DNA of 64,000 nt, taken from Thalassoglobus neptunius. GTDB taxonomy: Bacteria > Planctomycetota > Planctomycetia > Planctomycetales > Planctomycetaceae. The DNA is taken from NCBI RefSeq assembly GCF_007859735.1, contig NZ_SIHI01000004.1, forward strand, positions 62,373 through 126,372, given 5' to 3'. Numbering within the stretch: position 1 is the first letter of the stretch; every line of letters starts with the position of its first letter. The notes under the pieces were generated by a model. That model had not been told where the DNA came from. It saw only the letters and a program-made list of their open reading frames with translations, and searched no databases. Shown in pieces: positions 10,277 to 19,575 of the stretch. A program made the translations under genes and the position numbers.

Positions 10277-10756
10277 ATGCCTAAGCTTGAAGAACCTTCG
10301 CTCAACGTTGTTTTGCATTCCCCAGAGATTCCACCGAATACGGGGAACATTGGTCGAACCTGCGTCGCAGTCGGAGCAAAATTGTGGTTAGTCAAACCGA
10401 TTGGCTATTCTCTCGAAGACAAGTATCTGCGCCGGGCTGGACTGGATTACTGGCAGTACCTCGACTTTGAAATCGTCGAAGACTGGGATCATCTTTTGGA
10501 AAAACTCGGTCCCAATCGAAATTACTGGTACTTGACGAAATTCGGAAAGAAAGTCTTCTGGGACGCCGACTTCAACTCGCAAGATGTGCTGGTCTTTGGA
10601 AGCGAAAGCCAAGGTCTCCCGGAAGAAATTCGCACAGCCAATGCCGACCACTGTCTCAGACTTCCGATGCGGAGCGAAGTCAGAAGCCTCAATCTTGCGA
10701 GTGCTGCCACAGCTGTGATTTATGAAGCAATGCGGCAAGTCGGTGGAGTGGAGTAA
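10277..10756 (+). CDS. trmL: tRNA (cytidine(34)-2'-O)-methyltransferase
   Basis: A 159-residue SPOUT methyltransferase that 2'-O-methylates the wobble base of certain tRNA-Leu. The full family pattern is present: [17 protein letters not shown] at the N-terminus, [20 protein letters not shown], then the knotted SAM-binding part [12 protein letters not shown] and [24 protein letters not shown]. The length matches the TrmL minimal SPOUT fold. It is followed after 35 bases by the GT39-like gene. Confidence 0.92.
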   Translation: MPKLEEPSLNVVLHSPEIPPNTGNIGRTCVAVGAKLWLVKPIGYSLEDKYLRRAGLDYWQYLDFEIVEDWDHLLEKLGPNRNYWYLTKFGKKVFWDADFNSQDVLVFGSESQGLPEEIRTANADHCLRLPMRSEVRSLNLASAATAVIYEAMRQVGGVE

Positions 10757-10791
10757 ATTTACAACTGAGGATCGGTGGATAAGGCCCGTTC

Positions 10792-12723
10792 GTGACGAAT
10801 CCTTCTGACGACTCCGTTCACTTACGTCTTCCACACTGGACACGTATCGTCTCGCTGGTGATCGCTTGCGGTGCACTGATTTCGATCGCGGGTTCCTTCA
10901 CCTCCTACGATCTCCTTCGAGGATTTCTCGACCGATATTCCGGAGATGGGTCGGCGGATGCTTACACTCCCGGAGTTCATGATCGCATCACGACGTTTCT
11001 CCTCTTCACTGGTGTGATCGGCGGGCTTCTTGCTGCGACAGTCTGGTGGCTTCCGAAATCACTTTGGGACCGCGTTGAAATTCGAGGACGAACACGTCGA
11101 ACGATCGAAGACTGGTTCGCGATCACATCGGAGAATGCTCTGCTGCTGTCACTCTTCTTCCTGTGTGCAGTGTTATTTCGGATTCCGTTTCTGAATGATC
11201 CGATTCGTTTTGATGAAGCCTATACTTACCTCAACTACGCCCGCCCTCCTGTGTTCATTGGCCTGTCGACCTATCACGATCCGAACAACCACGTCTTCAA
11301 CACGCTGTTGATTCATCTCTCGACAAGCCTCTTCGGATACGATCCCTGGGCGATTCGGCTCCCCGCGTTTCTGGCGGGCTGCCTCTGTATGTTTTTCACC
11401 TACCTGGTCGGAGTGACTTTCGGAAATAAGAGCTGCGGAATCCTCGCAGCTTTGATTGTCTGCCTCTCTTCAGCGCTTATCGAATATTCGGCCCTCGGAC
11501 GGGGCTACACGATGGTCGTTCTGTTCACACTGCTCGAAATCATCGTGGCAGGTCAGATTCTCAAAAGCTCATTCAACAGTTCCTCCGCAAACTCGACTGG
11601 GCAAGATGAACTCAAAACGCCTCAAATCGTTCCATTGAACGCGAAAGAAAGTTCACAAGGATCCGACAGTCCCAATGGGCTCGAATGGCCACTGATGGTG
11701 GTTTTCAGCAGCTTAGGATTGTGGACAATTCCGAGCATGGCTTACGCGAATGCCATGGTCTGGACTTGGCTGTTGATCACAGGAGTCATTTCCGAACCTC
11801 AGGTAGGTCGGAGGCGATTCATCATTTGCTGGATGACCGGTGTCGCGTCGGTGGCTCTTCTGACTATTGCTCTCTATTCCCCAATCATTGCCACTTCGGG
11901 ACTGAAGAGCCTCACCGGAAACGACTTCGTCAAACCGCTGACCAGGGATCAGTTTCTGAAAGGGATCATTCCGGGAATTGAGACAACTGCTTCACTCCTC
12001 TTACGGGACTGGAATTTCGTTGCGTGGGCGGTCATCGTCATCGGATGGGTGATGGCAGTCGTCGAAACCATCCTGCTCACTTTACACAAGAAGCCCCTCT
12101 TCCCGGTTCCATTCGCCTGCAGCGTGTTGTCGGTCGCCCTGCTTCTTCTGGTTCAGCACGTCATTCCTCCGGCGCGAACGTGGCTGTTCTTAATTCCAAT
12201 CTGTGCACTCATTTGCGGTTGGGGATGGAGCAGCACCCTCGACAAGATTCGATCACAGTCATTGAAGTCGAAAGTCTCGGGAGTCGCCTTCGCAGCACTT
12301 GTCGCAACACAAATACCCTTCTCAACGACATCAGAATCGATTCGCCAGTCAGACGAAACCGGTCGGTGCCCGGATGCCGAACGAGTTGTCCAGCGACTGT
12401 TGGAGATGCCGATTTCAGAATCCCAAGACGCAGCAAATTTCCCAATCGTGACGACAACACCCATCAGCAGCCCATTGGTGTTTCACGCCCAACGAAGCGG
12501 TCTCGACGAACAACACTTTGCAATTCCGACACAAGAAACCATTCACTACGCGATCGTTCTCGTCAGTCGAGAACATGGGCAATCGCCGGAAGCTGTGTTG
12601 CGTTCGCTTGGAACAAATACACCGATCGACTGGAGTCACGAAGAACAGCCGAACTTCACTCTCATCGATCAAATCGGCGAGGTCGAAATCTATCAAATCG
12701 ACCCGCCAACATTGGCAGAATAG
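10792..12723 (+). CDS. GT-C (GT39/ArnT-like) membrane glycosyltransferase
   Basis: 643 residues with a GTG start. There are about 12 hydrophobic helices. The first periplasmic loop carries RFDEAYTYLNYA, with the Asp-Glu pair typical of the GT-C active site (PMT/ArnT-type), followed by the NNHVFNTLLIH block that often accompanies it. A roughly 60-residue polar Ser/Asn-rich insertion lies in the middle (about 255-300), and the C-terminal 120 residues are soluble. The family transfers a sugar from a polyprenyl-phosphate donor; donor and acceptor are unknown. Confidence 0.75.
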   Translation: MTNPSDDSVHLRLPHWTRIVSLVIACGALISIAGSFTSYDLLRGFLDRYSGDGSADAYTPGVHDRITTFLLFTGVIGGLLAATVWWLPKSLWDRVEIRGRTRRTIEDWFAITSENALLLSLFFLCAVLFRIPFLNDPIRFDEAYTYLNYARPPVFIGLSTYHDPNNHVFNTLLIHLSTSLFGYDPWAIRLPAFLAGCLCMFFTYLVGVTFGNKSCGILAALIVCLSSALIEYSALGRGYTMVVLFTLLEIIVAGQILKSSFNSSSANSTGQDELKTPQIVPLNAKESSQGSDSPNGLEWPLMVVFSSLGLWTIPSMAYANAMVWTWLLITGVISEPQVGRRRFIICWMTGVASVALLTIALYSPIIATSGLKSLTGNDFVKPLTRDQFLKGIIPGIETTASLLLRDWNFVAWAVIVIGWVMAVVETILLTLHKKPLFPVPFACSVLSVALLLLVQHVIPPARTWLFLIPICALICGWGWSSTLDKIRSQSLKSKVSGVAFAALVATQIPFSTTSESIRQSDETGRCPDAERVVQRLLEMPISESQDAANFPIVTTTPISSPLVFHAQRSGLDEQHFAIPTQETIHYAIVLVSREHGQSPEAVLRSLGTNTPIDWSHEEQPNFTLIDQIGEVEIYQIDPPTLAE

Positions 12724-12837
12724 CTTCTTTCCAACACCGCACACACAATGAAACGCAACGGATTGCAACAAGTGCGAGTGCATCCACCTGCAAGAAATCC
12801 ATGAATATGGGCTGAAGCGATTCGCGCGCGTATTGCA

Positions 12838-12943
12838 TAGAGCATTTTCTGATTTGGTGTGCACTTACTCGCACAAGCAAACTCAGCCATTTGCCTGGTG
12901 AAAGAGTTCAAGCGAGCACGCAGGAAAGAGCAACTTGCTCTAG
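12838..12943 (-). repeat. interspersed hairpin repeat, copy 4 (inverted)
   Basis: A 106-bp copy in opposite orientation to the other three, running TAGAGCATTTTCTGATT... to ...CAACTTGCTCTA on the plus strand. Both terminal inverted repeats are intact, and the middle has diverged from copy 1. It lies in the 450-base gap between the GT39-like gene and the small secreted gene at 13174, 114 bases after a stop codon. It is the only copy that does not touch a stop codon or separate convergent genes. The rest of the gap (12724-12837, 12944-13173) shows nothing recognisable. Confidence 0.82.
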
Positions 12944-13173
12944 TCGTATCGATTCTGAGGGTTGGATCGCATCATCATCGACACAATCGGCTCGTGCAGT
13001 GCGATCGATTTCAGAATAGCCCTCTCATTCGTCGAAATCGAAACTGCACGATTCTCTGAACCGGTTCCGATCTTCCAAAATCAGTCCCGTCAGACAAATC
13101 GATCGTTCAGCACGCGCGGAATGTTTATCTGAAGTGATGCATCTTTCCGAGATGCGAATTCAAGGGGAGCCTC

Positions 13174-13593
13174 ATGCGAAAGTGGATATTCGCCGTCCTG
13201 TTTGGATCGATGTGTTTTGGATCGATACCGAGCGAAGCCCCAGCGACCGATGCCCTCGACGCGCTTCGATTTCGCTATCCATGGAAGTGCTGTAACTGCA
13301 AATCAGGGCTCTCGTTCTTTGCCCCGTACAACGATCGGGATGTCACCCCCTGGCCAGCTGATGAACCGGTCCCAACGGGCTGGGTGGTCGTCGGTCATCG
13401 TCAGAGCCTGTTGCAGCTCAGTTCGACGTGCCACCTGCTGCTGATCCGGAAGATCCCGAATCGTCCCAATGCGGAAATGACGATGTGGGCCTGTCAACCT
13501 GTTCCTTCAGGCTGGAAGGTGATTGAAGAATTCCATCATCACCAGTTCCCCGGAAAAGGCGTCAACGCTTACCGAATCCGAAAGATCTATTAA
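13174..13593 (+). CDS. small secreted protein with duplicated PVPxGW motif
   Basis: 139 residues, function not recognised. An N-terminal signal peptide (MRKWIFAVLFGSMCFGSIPSEA) is preceded by a good ribosome site (AGGGGAGCC before the ATG). The mature part contains a CCNC cluster near residue 35 and two copies of a short motif: PVPTGWVVVG followed by a Cys, and PVPSGWKVIEEF preceded by a Cys. This suggests an internally duplicated small disulfide-linked or metal-binding domain. It stands alone between repeat copy 4 and the convergent TadG-like gene. Confidence 0.65.
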   Translation: MRKWIFAVLFGSMCFGSIPSEAPATDALDALRFRYPWKCCNCKSGLSFFAPYNDRDVTPWPADEPVPTGWVVVGHRQSLLQLSSTCHLLLIRKIPNRPNAEMTMWACQPVPSGWKVIEEFHHHQFPGKGVNAYRIRKIY

Positions 13594-13734
13594 GCCACTT
13601 CCAGCGTGGCTCGGCGCTCGCTTGTGGGAATTGCGTTCCAGTACGGACTCGGCTTTATTCGCTGATCTCTTGTGGATCGAATGTGACTCGAAGCGTATTC
13701 GTCCCTGGCGATGTCGCAGCTTGAATCAGCAGTC

Positions 13735-15246
13735 TCACGGACAGTTTTCGTGACAGCCGAATCTCGATTGCTCCAGATGGTAGAGCCGAACGCTTCCAGT
13801 GTCGCAATCGTAATATGCGTCTGCACAGGCAGTTACAAAAAACGGCCCAATCGTCCAACCACACAATTGAGAACAGAGGCTGGGAACTTCAACACGGGCC
13901 TGCACACGCACAGCTGGGAATCCCCCTCCAACAGAACCGCCTTGAAGCTGTAGGATCGACTGTTCATCGTTGTTCTCATAGAGACTGTGAGAACAGGGAA
14001 GGTCGGGAATTCCGGTCGGATGAATAATCATTCCCTGCCGAGGAATCTGACAGTTGCCCCAGCTTGCGAATTGCACATCTGAGCACGCACACGCAAGAGG
14101 TCCGAACTCCGGCGAGAGGGTATCAACGAATGTTCCTCGAACAAAAGTCCCGTCGTGAAAACAAACGGTGACTTGAACGCCCATCTTTCCAATGTCATCC
14201 GCTCCAATCGTCACCGAGGCCTGCCCTTGTCCCTGTCCGCGATCTCGCACCGGAGCCCGAAAACGAATGCGATCGCCGGGAGTGAATGGGTTGCACCCCG
14301 AGCCTGATCTCGGATCGCAGAATTCCAGAGTCAGAGTCTTGGATCGATACGACGGATGTGTTTGCCCGGTGACATCACGGCCGTTGCGAGAGCATTCACG
14401 TCTTCCACCTGAGGGTGTCGCTCCGGTTTGAACACCGATCAGAAATGAGACCTGATTGGGGTCAATTCCGAAGATGTCTGCCTGCGAAGTTCCAAGCAGG
14501 CCTTGAGCACCATTCTGCTGGAGATCGCAATCAATCTCACCCAACGTACATCGAACTCGATTTGCGGGCTGATTGTCTTGCCTGCTGGGAGAAACAGTCG
14601 GAGCTTCTCCCGTGAAATCAAAAACCGGGTTGGTGACTTGTCCATTGGGTGCGCGATAGACGTTCGGCAATTCGTAAGTCACGCGGTGAATTGAAAGCGA
14701 CGAGTTGTTTCCATTTCCGGGTTGAAAGGAAATCCCCCAATCGTTGTCTCCGTCGATGACACCCTCGGCTGTGATGTCGAGCACAATACCGTAATCAGAA
14801 CCGCAACCGGCTGGCTGCCACGTCTCAAACTGAAAATATTGCCCATCGTCGCGAAGGCTTCCAAAGACGAACACTCCGTCGCATTCATCGTTCTGGAACA
14901 AGCCCGATCCCGCTGAATAATTGAGTGTTGGATCAACTCCAGTGAGGTCGACCGGTCGCCCGTTGATCGTATTCGCAGAGGAGAAGCTGTTTCCGACTTG
15001 TCGTGGAAAGGTGGTATCTCCTGCTCCCGCATCCCCCCATGTCTTTACCGCAGCCATGGCAGCTGCCTCGAGCGCATTCGTCAATTGAATTCGAGCTGCC
15101 CACAGTGTCCCGACTTCCAGAACGATCGCGAGCGCGATCAGAAAAATGGGAATCGAGACAATCATCCAGAACGTGATGACTCCGGACCGATTCGAACCGT
15201 CCGTTCGTTCTCTCTTCAAAGCTTGGAAGAATGCTCGTGAATTCAT
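13735..15246 (-). CDS. TadG-like pilus-assembly/secreted protein
   Basis: 503 residues. The N-terminus is a pilin-like membrane anchor: basic leader, then GVITFWMIVSIPIFLIALAIVLEVGTLWAARIQLTNALEAAAMAAVKTW, as in TadE/TadG (Flp-type pseudopilins). The remaining ~430 residues are a Cys-, Gly- and Asn-rich exported region with many aromatic residues, no von Willebrand motif that I can see, and a C-terminal Cys cluster (DAYYDCDTG, CHENCP). The start overlaps the stop of the TadE-like gene by four bases. No other tad/cpa gene is in the window, so it may work with a pilus system elsewhere. Confidence 0.65.
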   Translation of the reverse strand: MNSRAFFQALKRERTDGSNRSGVITFWMIVSIPIFLIALAIVLEVGTLWAARIQLTNALEAAAMAAVKTWGDAGAGDTTFPRQVGNSFSSANTINGRPVDLTGVDPTLNYSAGSGLFQNDECDGVFVFGSLRDDGQYFQFETWQPAGCGSDYGIVLDITAEGVIDGDNDWGISFQPGNGNNSSLSIHRVTYELPNVYRAPNGQVTNPVFDFTGEAPTVSPSRQDNQPANRVRCTLGEIDCDLQQNGAQGLLGTSQADIFGIDPNQVSFLIGVQTGATPSGGRRECSRNGRDVTGQTHPSYRSKTLTLEFCDPRSGSGCNPFTPGDRIRFRAPVRDRGQGQGQASVTIGADDIGKMGVQVTVCFHDGTFVRGTFVDTLSPEFGPLACACSDVQFASWGNCQIPRQGMIIHPTGIPDLPCSHSLYENNDEQSILQLQGGSVGGGFPAVRVQARVEVPSLCSQLCGWTIGPFFVTACADAYYDCDTGSVRLYHLEQSRFGCHENCP

Positions 15247-15779
15247 GGACTCTCACCGAGATACGGGAAGGTCGTGACTCCGTGAATTCGACAATTCGAA
15301 AGGTCGAACCCAAACTGCGCGAGACAGTTTGGCGAGACAACTTCTGCCGGGAGACAGACGACCACTCTTACCGCGCGCGGCGCCCCAGTCATTATCTCCG
15401 GCAGCGGAGGATCACTTTCCGCTTCGCACTCGCCACTGGCGAATGAGCCCCCTGCCCCGACGGTATGTTGCAGCCTTAACCCGAGCGATGCACTGGGTCC
15501 GTATCCGGCATTCTCAAAGTAGAGGTCGACGGTTTCTCGCAAGTCGTCTGTGATCACGGATGACGACGCGCTGGCCAGTCCCGAAGTGATCGATACTTCC
15601 CTGGCAGCAATGCGACTTGCCATCGACACGTGCATCACTCCGACGAGCATCAACCCCATCTCAACAATGGAAAAGAGAACGATGAGAAGGATCGGCAACC
15701 AGACAATCGCTTCGAACGCAACGATTCCTCTTTGCGTTCGAAGCGATCGCCCCATGCTGTCAATTTTGGTTGCACGCAT
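15243..15779 (-). CDS. TadE-like pseudopilin protein
   Basis: 178 residues with an N-terminal GIVAFEAIVWLPILLIVLFSIVEMGLMLVGVMHVSMASRIAARE segment. This is the TadE pattern: a Glu five residues after the Gly, then one long membrane helix, then an Ala/Arg-rich amphipathic helix. The exported tail ends with a few Cys residues. It is the first gene of a two-gene unit with the TadG-like gene (ATGA overlap at 15243-15246). Family knowledge: TadE/TadF/TadG are minor pilins of tight-adherence pili. Confidence 0.7.
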   Translation of the reverse strand: MRATKIDSMGRSLRTQRGIVAFEAIVWLPILLIVLFSIVEMGLMLVGVMHVSMASRIAAREVSITSGLASASSSVITDDLRETVDLYFENAGYGPSASLGLRLQHTVGAGGSFASGECEAESDPPLPEIMTGAPRAVRVVVCLPAEVVSPNCLAQFGFDLSNCRIHGVTTFPYLGESP

Positions 15780-16160
15780 TGCACTTCTGTCTGGTTCCCG
15801 AAGTCCGATTCGCGCAGTGTTCGAACTGATCGCTGGTCAGCCTCGCACGCCTCAACGGCGCGCGCGAGATTGCTCGAACGTCGAAGCAAGTGCACAAAGA
15901 TCGCGACTTACTCAAAGAGTGCACCACAATCGCTTATCGGGAACTCAAAGACAGCTTCGCAACGAAGAGAAACGAAGCGTGCTTATTTCTGCCGTTTCCG
16001 TTTTGAAAAGATCGACCTTGACGATTTTCGATCCCCCCGGTGCTCTCGTCGCAGCGTCATCGCTCCGGAATATTCAACACCTCCGAAACAATCGGGAGAT
16101 GTCTTTCAATCCGGATGCGAGCGCATTCGGAGTCCTCGAGGTCGAAGATTCGTCAGATGG
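15780..16160. other. 381-base gap without a recognised gene
   Basis: It lies between the 3' end of the second sulfatase and the TadE-like start, both on the minus strand, so it should carry the tad promoter. I see no convincing -35/-10 pair, terminator or RNA gene. Confidence 0.4.
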
Positions 16161-17600
16161 CTATTTGCCTTTTTTGTTTGCGTTCTTGTTCTTGTTCGCG
16201 TTCTTGTTTGAGTTTTTCTTTTTCGCCGGTGAATCGGGAGCATTATTCGGCGGAAGCCATCGCTTGAGTTTTTCGATCTCGTCTTTCATGCCCGGATCAC
16301 TCGCGATGTTGTTGAACTCTCCGCCGTCGCTCTCGTGGTCGTAAAGCTCTTCCGAACCGTCTGCATATCGGATGTATCGGAATCTCTCCGAGCGAATGGC
16401 GTGATTGTTCCGACCATGAGTCGTAATTGCCGGGACGAGCCATTTCGCGTCGGCATCTTTCAGAAGCGGAACAATCGAAACTCCTTCCAGCTGTTCGAGC
16501 ATTGGAAGATCGCACAATCGACAGAGTGTCGGATAAAGGCTCATCAAGTCGACTGTTCGATCACAGCGACTCCCCGGTTCTGTCATTCCGGGTACGGAAA
16601 TAAAGAGTGGGACGCGCGTTGCTTCTTCCCACAACGCAAACTTTCGCCAGTGTTCTTTCTCACCGAGATGCCATCCATGATCTCCCCAGAGAACGACGAT
16701 GGTGTTGTCGTTGTACTGGCTCTTTTCCAGAGCATCGAGCACGCGCCCAACCTGGGCATCTGCAAACGTAATGCTGGCAAGATACGCCTGCACTGCGTGA
16801 GCCCAATTGTCTGTCTCAAGAATCGTTGCATGGTCGCCTTGCGGCTTCGCCATTTTCACGCCAGCTTCCGGAACATCGTCGAGGTCTCCTTCCGGAACAT
16901 ACGGGACCTTGATCTCATCGAGCGGGTACATGTCGTAATACTTGCGAGGAACCTGCCACGGCATGTGCGGTCGGAAGATTCCACAAGCAGCGAAGAATGG
17001 CTTGTCGTGATCCGCTTCAAGAAGTTCGATCGTGTGTGATGCCGTCACGTAGTCGTTCATTTCGGAGTCTTCGACGTCCAGAACGCCCCAGACAATCCCG
17101 CCTGCTCTACTGTGTGGATCATTCAGGACTTTTTTCGTCGGCTTCGGGTCTCCTCCTTTTTTCTTGTAGTCATCCCAGGATTCGTTTTCATCGAAGGCTC
17201 CGTGGAAGATCTTTCCGGCGCCGGTCGAACGATATCCATTCGCTGAGAAGTGCTGAGGAATCGTCAAAACGTCCGGCATCGCAGGACGCCACGGTTGAGG
17301 ATTGTGATAGACGCCGCTCGTCCAAGGCCGCACGCCAGTCATTAGTGATGCACGCGACGGGTTACACGCCGGAGCAGCACAATATGCCCGCGTGAATGTC
17401 ATTCCTCGCTCTGCCAGTCGCTCCAGATTGGGAGTCTGGCAGCCTTCGTATCCCCCGAGTGGACTGATCCAGTCATTGAGATCATCGACGGCAATGAACA
17501 GCACGTTTGGTTTCTCAGCTGCATCTGTCACCTGAATAAGCATCAAGACGGCGATTATGCCGACCCAGATTGAACAAGAACGCTGTGATATTCGCCTCAT
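16161..17600 (-). CDS. secreted sulfatase (iduronate-2-sulfatase-like)
   Basis: 479 residues from the chosen ATG at 17600; the frame is open to 17780, but only this start (or the ATG at 17609) gives a signal peptide (SIWVGIIAVLMLIQVTDAAEKPN). VLFIAVDDLNDWISPLGGYEG and the catalytic C-N-P-S-R motif define a Cys-type sulfatase. The DDLNDW form and the later LWGDHGWHLGEKEHWRKFALWEEATRVPL block are those of the iduronate-sulfatase group. The last ~20 residues are a low-complexity Lys/Asn tail (KKKNSNKNANKNKN). Not clustered with a sulfatase maturation enzyme in this window. Confidence 0.9.
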   Translation of the reverse strand: MRRISQRSCSIWVGIIAVLMLIQVTDAAEKPNVLFIAVDDLNDWISPLGGYEGCQTPNLERLAERGMTFTRAYCAAPACNPSRASLMTGVRPWTSGVYHNPQPWRPAMPDVLTIPQHFSANGYRSTGAGKIFHGAFDENESWDDYKKKGGDPKPTKKVLNDPHSRAGGIVWGVLDVEDSEMNDYVTASHTIELLEADHDKPFFAACGIFRPHMPWQVPRKYYDMYPLDEIKVPYVPEGDLDDVPEAGVKMAKPQGDHATILETDNWAHAVQAYLASITFADAQVGRVLDALEKSQYNDNTIVVLWGDHGWHLGEKEHWRKFALWEEATRVPLFISVPGMTEPGSRCDRTVDLMSLYPTLCRLCDLPMLEQLEGVSIVPLLKDADAKWLVPAITTHGRNNHAIRSERFRYIRYADGSEELYDHESDGGEFNNIASDPGMKDEIEKLKRWLPPNNAPDSPAKKKNSNKNANKNKNANKKGK

Positions 17601-17838
17601 GGCACTCATCTCGTTACGGATGTTTAAGAATCCACCGATGTGAGATCGGAGGTGGAACGCACTGAGCAGATTGTCAGTTTTGGACAACATTCGCAAGGAA
17701 TCGAGCGGGATGGAGGAGCCTCGGGCGAAAAGATTCGTGTTGGCGAAGAGGGGGTTGTGCAATAGAGTTCGCACAAACATCGAGAAAATCTGCGTTTTGT
17801 AACATCAAAAGCGAACGAGAACTCCGGAGACTTGATTC

Positions 17839-18336
17839 ATGGCGAAGAAAGCGGCCCGTCCCAAACAGTATTGGCTGTTCAAGACTGAACCCGGTTCGTT
17901 TTCCATTGACGATCTGGCCGCTTCAGAAAATCAATCGACTTTCTGGGACGGTGTTCGGAATTATCAAGCGAGAAACATGATTCGCGACGACATGCGCGTC
18001 GGTGATCGAGTCTTCATCTATCACAGCAACGCCAAGCCGATGGCAATTGTCGGAACAGCCCGCATCACAAAGGCTGCCTACCCGGATCATACGGCGTTCG
18101 ATGAGAACGAAAAACATTTCGACGCGAAGAGCAGTCCTGACGATCCGACCTGGTTCATGGTCGACATTAAATTGACTCAGAAGTTCAAGTCACCTGTCAC
18201 TCGCGATGATCTCAAAGCGGCTTCCGATCTCGCCGAGATGATGGTGTTGAAGAAAGGGTCTCGCCTCTCGATTCAACCCGTCACAGAAGCTGAGTGGAAG
18301 CGGGTTCATGAACTCGCCGGTGCGAAACCCAAATAG
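17839..18336 (+). CDS. EVE domain protein
   Basis: A 165-residue single EVE domain (PUA-related fold). Signature blocks: YWLFKTEPGSFSIDDL, FWDGVRNYQARNMIRDDMRVGDRVFIYHS, AIVGTARITKAAYPD and FKSPVTRDDLKA. Proteins of this size resemble human THYN1. Family knowledge: EVE domains bind modified nucleobases in DNA or RNA and often accompany RNA-modification or restriction genes. Here it stands singly, 74 bases before the LPG-synthase-TM gene, so its partner is not evident. Confidence 0.88.
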   Translation: MAKKAARPKQYWLFKTEPGSFSIDDLAASENQSTFWDGVRNYQARNMIRDDMRVGDRVFIYHSNAKPMAIVGTARITKAAYPDHTAFDENEKHFDAKSSPDDPTWFMVDIKLTQKFKSPVTRDDLKAASDLAEMMVLKKGSRLSIQPVTEAEWKRVHELAGAKPK

Positions 18337-18410
18337 TGATCGACGCAACAAATTTGACAAGCTGATATCAAAGCCACTTTCATCTCATCACATCTGCAGT
18401 ACTGACGCAC

Positions 18411-19493
18411 ATGACCAGCAAAAAGCCTTTCTACCATCACAAGGCGTTTCAACTCACCGTGGGCATCGCGGTTTCCGTGCTGTGTATGTGGTTAGCACTT
18501 CGGCCGATCCTGAATGACGACGACGCATGGGATCAGCTGGTCTTCGCGTTTCGAACCGCAGACTACCGAACACTGCCGGTGATCTTTATCGTCCTCTTCA
18601 TTTTCTACTGGCTGAAAGCCTGGCGATGGCGGTTGATGCTGGCTCCGATCGGGCAGTTCCGCCCCGTTAAAGACTTGCTTCCGCCGATTATGATCGGGTT
18701 CTCCTTCAACAATCTGTTGCCAGCCCATCTTGGGGAATTCGTGCGTTGCTTTGTCTTCTCGAAGCAACAGAAAGTGCCCGTTCCGGTCTCGATTTCAAGC
18801 GTCGTTCTGGAGCGAGTTTTCGACGTCATCGCGATTCTGCTGTATCTGGGAATCGGCCTGATCTTCATTGAAGGCGTTGACCCTTCGGTCAAGAAGAGTG
18901 CGTATGTCTTCGCGGGAGCCGCTGCCGCGCTGGTTCTGGGCGGGATTATTTACGTGATCTGGACGAAGCCTTTCGTCAATCTTGTGGAGAAAATCCTCAA
19001 GATGATCACGTTCATTCCGCACTCGCTGACGGACAAACTTTGTGAGATGCTGGAAGCGGGCGCTAAGGGTTTGGCATCGTTAAAGCACGGCCCCCTGCTT
19101 TTCGCCATCGTGGTCATTTCCATCATCAAGTGGGCATTAAACGGATCACTCATTCTGCTGGCGTTATGGAGTTTCGACATCTCCGTCTCTCCGGTTGTTG
19201 CGATGGTCTTGCTGGGGGTCGTTGCCTTCGGCGTGACCGTTCCATCGTCTCCGGGATACTTCGGGGTCATTCAGCTTTGCTTCATGCTTGTTCTCGAACT
19301 CTTCGTCCCGAACAAGCCAGCCATCTTTGCAGCATCGGTCTACTATCACATGTCGCAATACATTCCAGTGACTCTGATCGGTCTGATCTACTTCCTTCGA
19401 TCCGGAATGAGCATCGCTCAGGTTGAAGAAGAAAAAGCGGAAGCCGACGAGCACATCGCCGCCGAGGTCGAACTGAACCCGGCAGAGAGTTAG
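18411..19493 (+). CDS. LPG synthase TM-domain (UPF0104-type) membrane protein
   Basis: 360 residues with about eight hydrophobic helices. It matches the flippase-like TM domain of lysylphosphatidylglycerol synthases: RPVKDLLPPIMIGFSFNNLLPAHLGEFVRCFVFSKQ early on, then SSVVLERVFDVIAI, a long loop, and FGVTVPSSPGYFGVIQ near the C-terminus. No soluble aminoacyl-transferase domain follows, so the protein is a stand-alone TM unit of the kind thought to move lipids or lipid-linked sugars. The last 25 residues are acidic. Confidence 0.8.
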   Translation: MTSKKPFYHHKAFQLTVGIAVSVLCMWLALRPILNDDDAWDQLVFAFRTADYRTLPVIFIVLFIFYWLKAWRWRLMLAPIGQFRPVKDLLPPIMIGFSFNNLLPAHLGEFVRCFVFSKQQKVPVPVSISSVVLERVFDVIAILLYLGIGLIFIEGVDPSVKKSAYVFAGAAAALVLGGIIYVIWTKPFVNLVEKILKMITFIPHSLTDKLCEMLEAGAKGLASLKHGPLLFAIVVISIIKWALNGSLILLALWSFDISVSPVVAMVLLGVVAFGVTVPSSPGYFGVIQLCFMLVLELFVPNKPAIFAASVYYHMSQYIPVTLIGLIYFLRSGMSIAQVEEEKAEADEHIAAEVELNPAES

Positions 19494-19575
19494 ACGATCT
19501 GCGTTACTTTCCGCACGATCATCGATGGTTGAACGATGAGAGTGTCAATTCTTTGATGTTCAAACAGCGCTGTTT

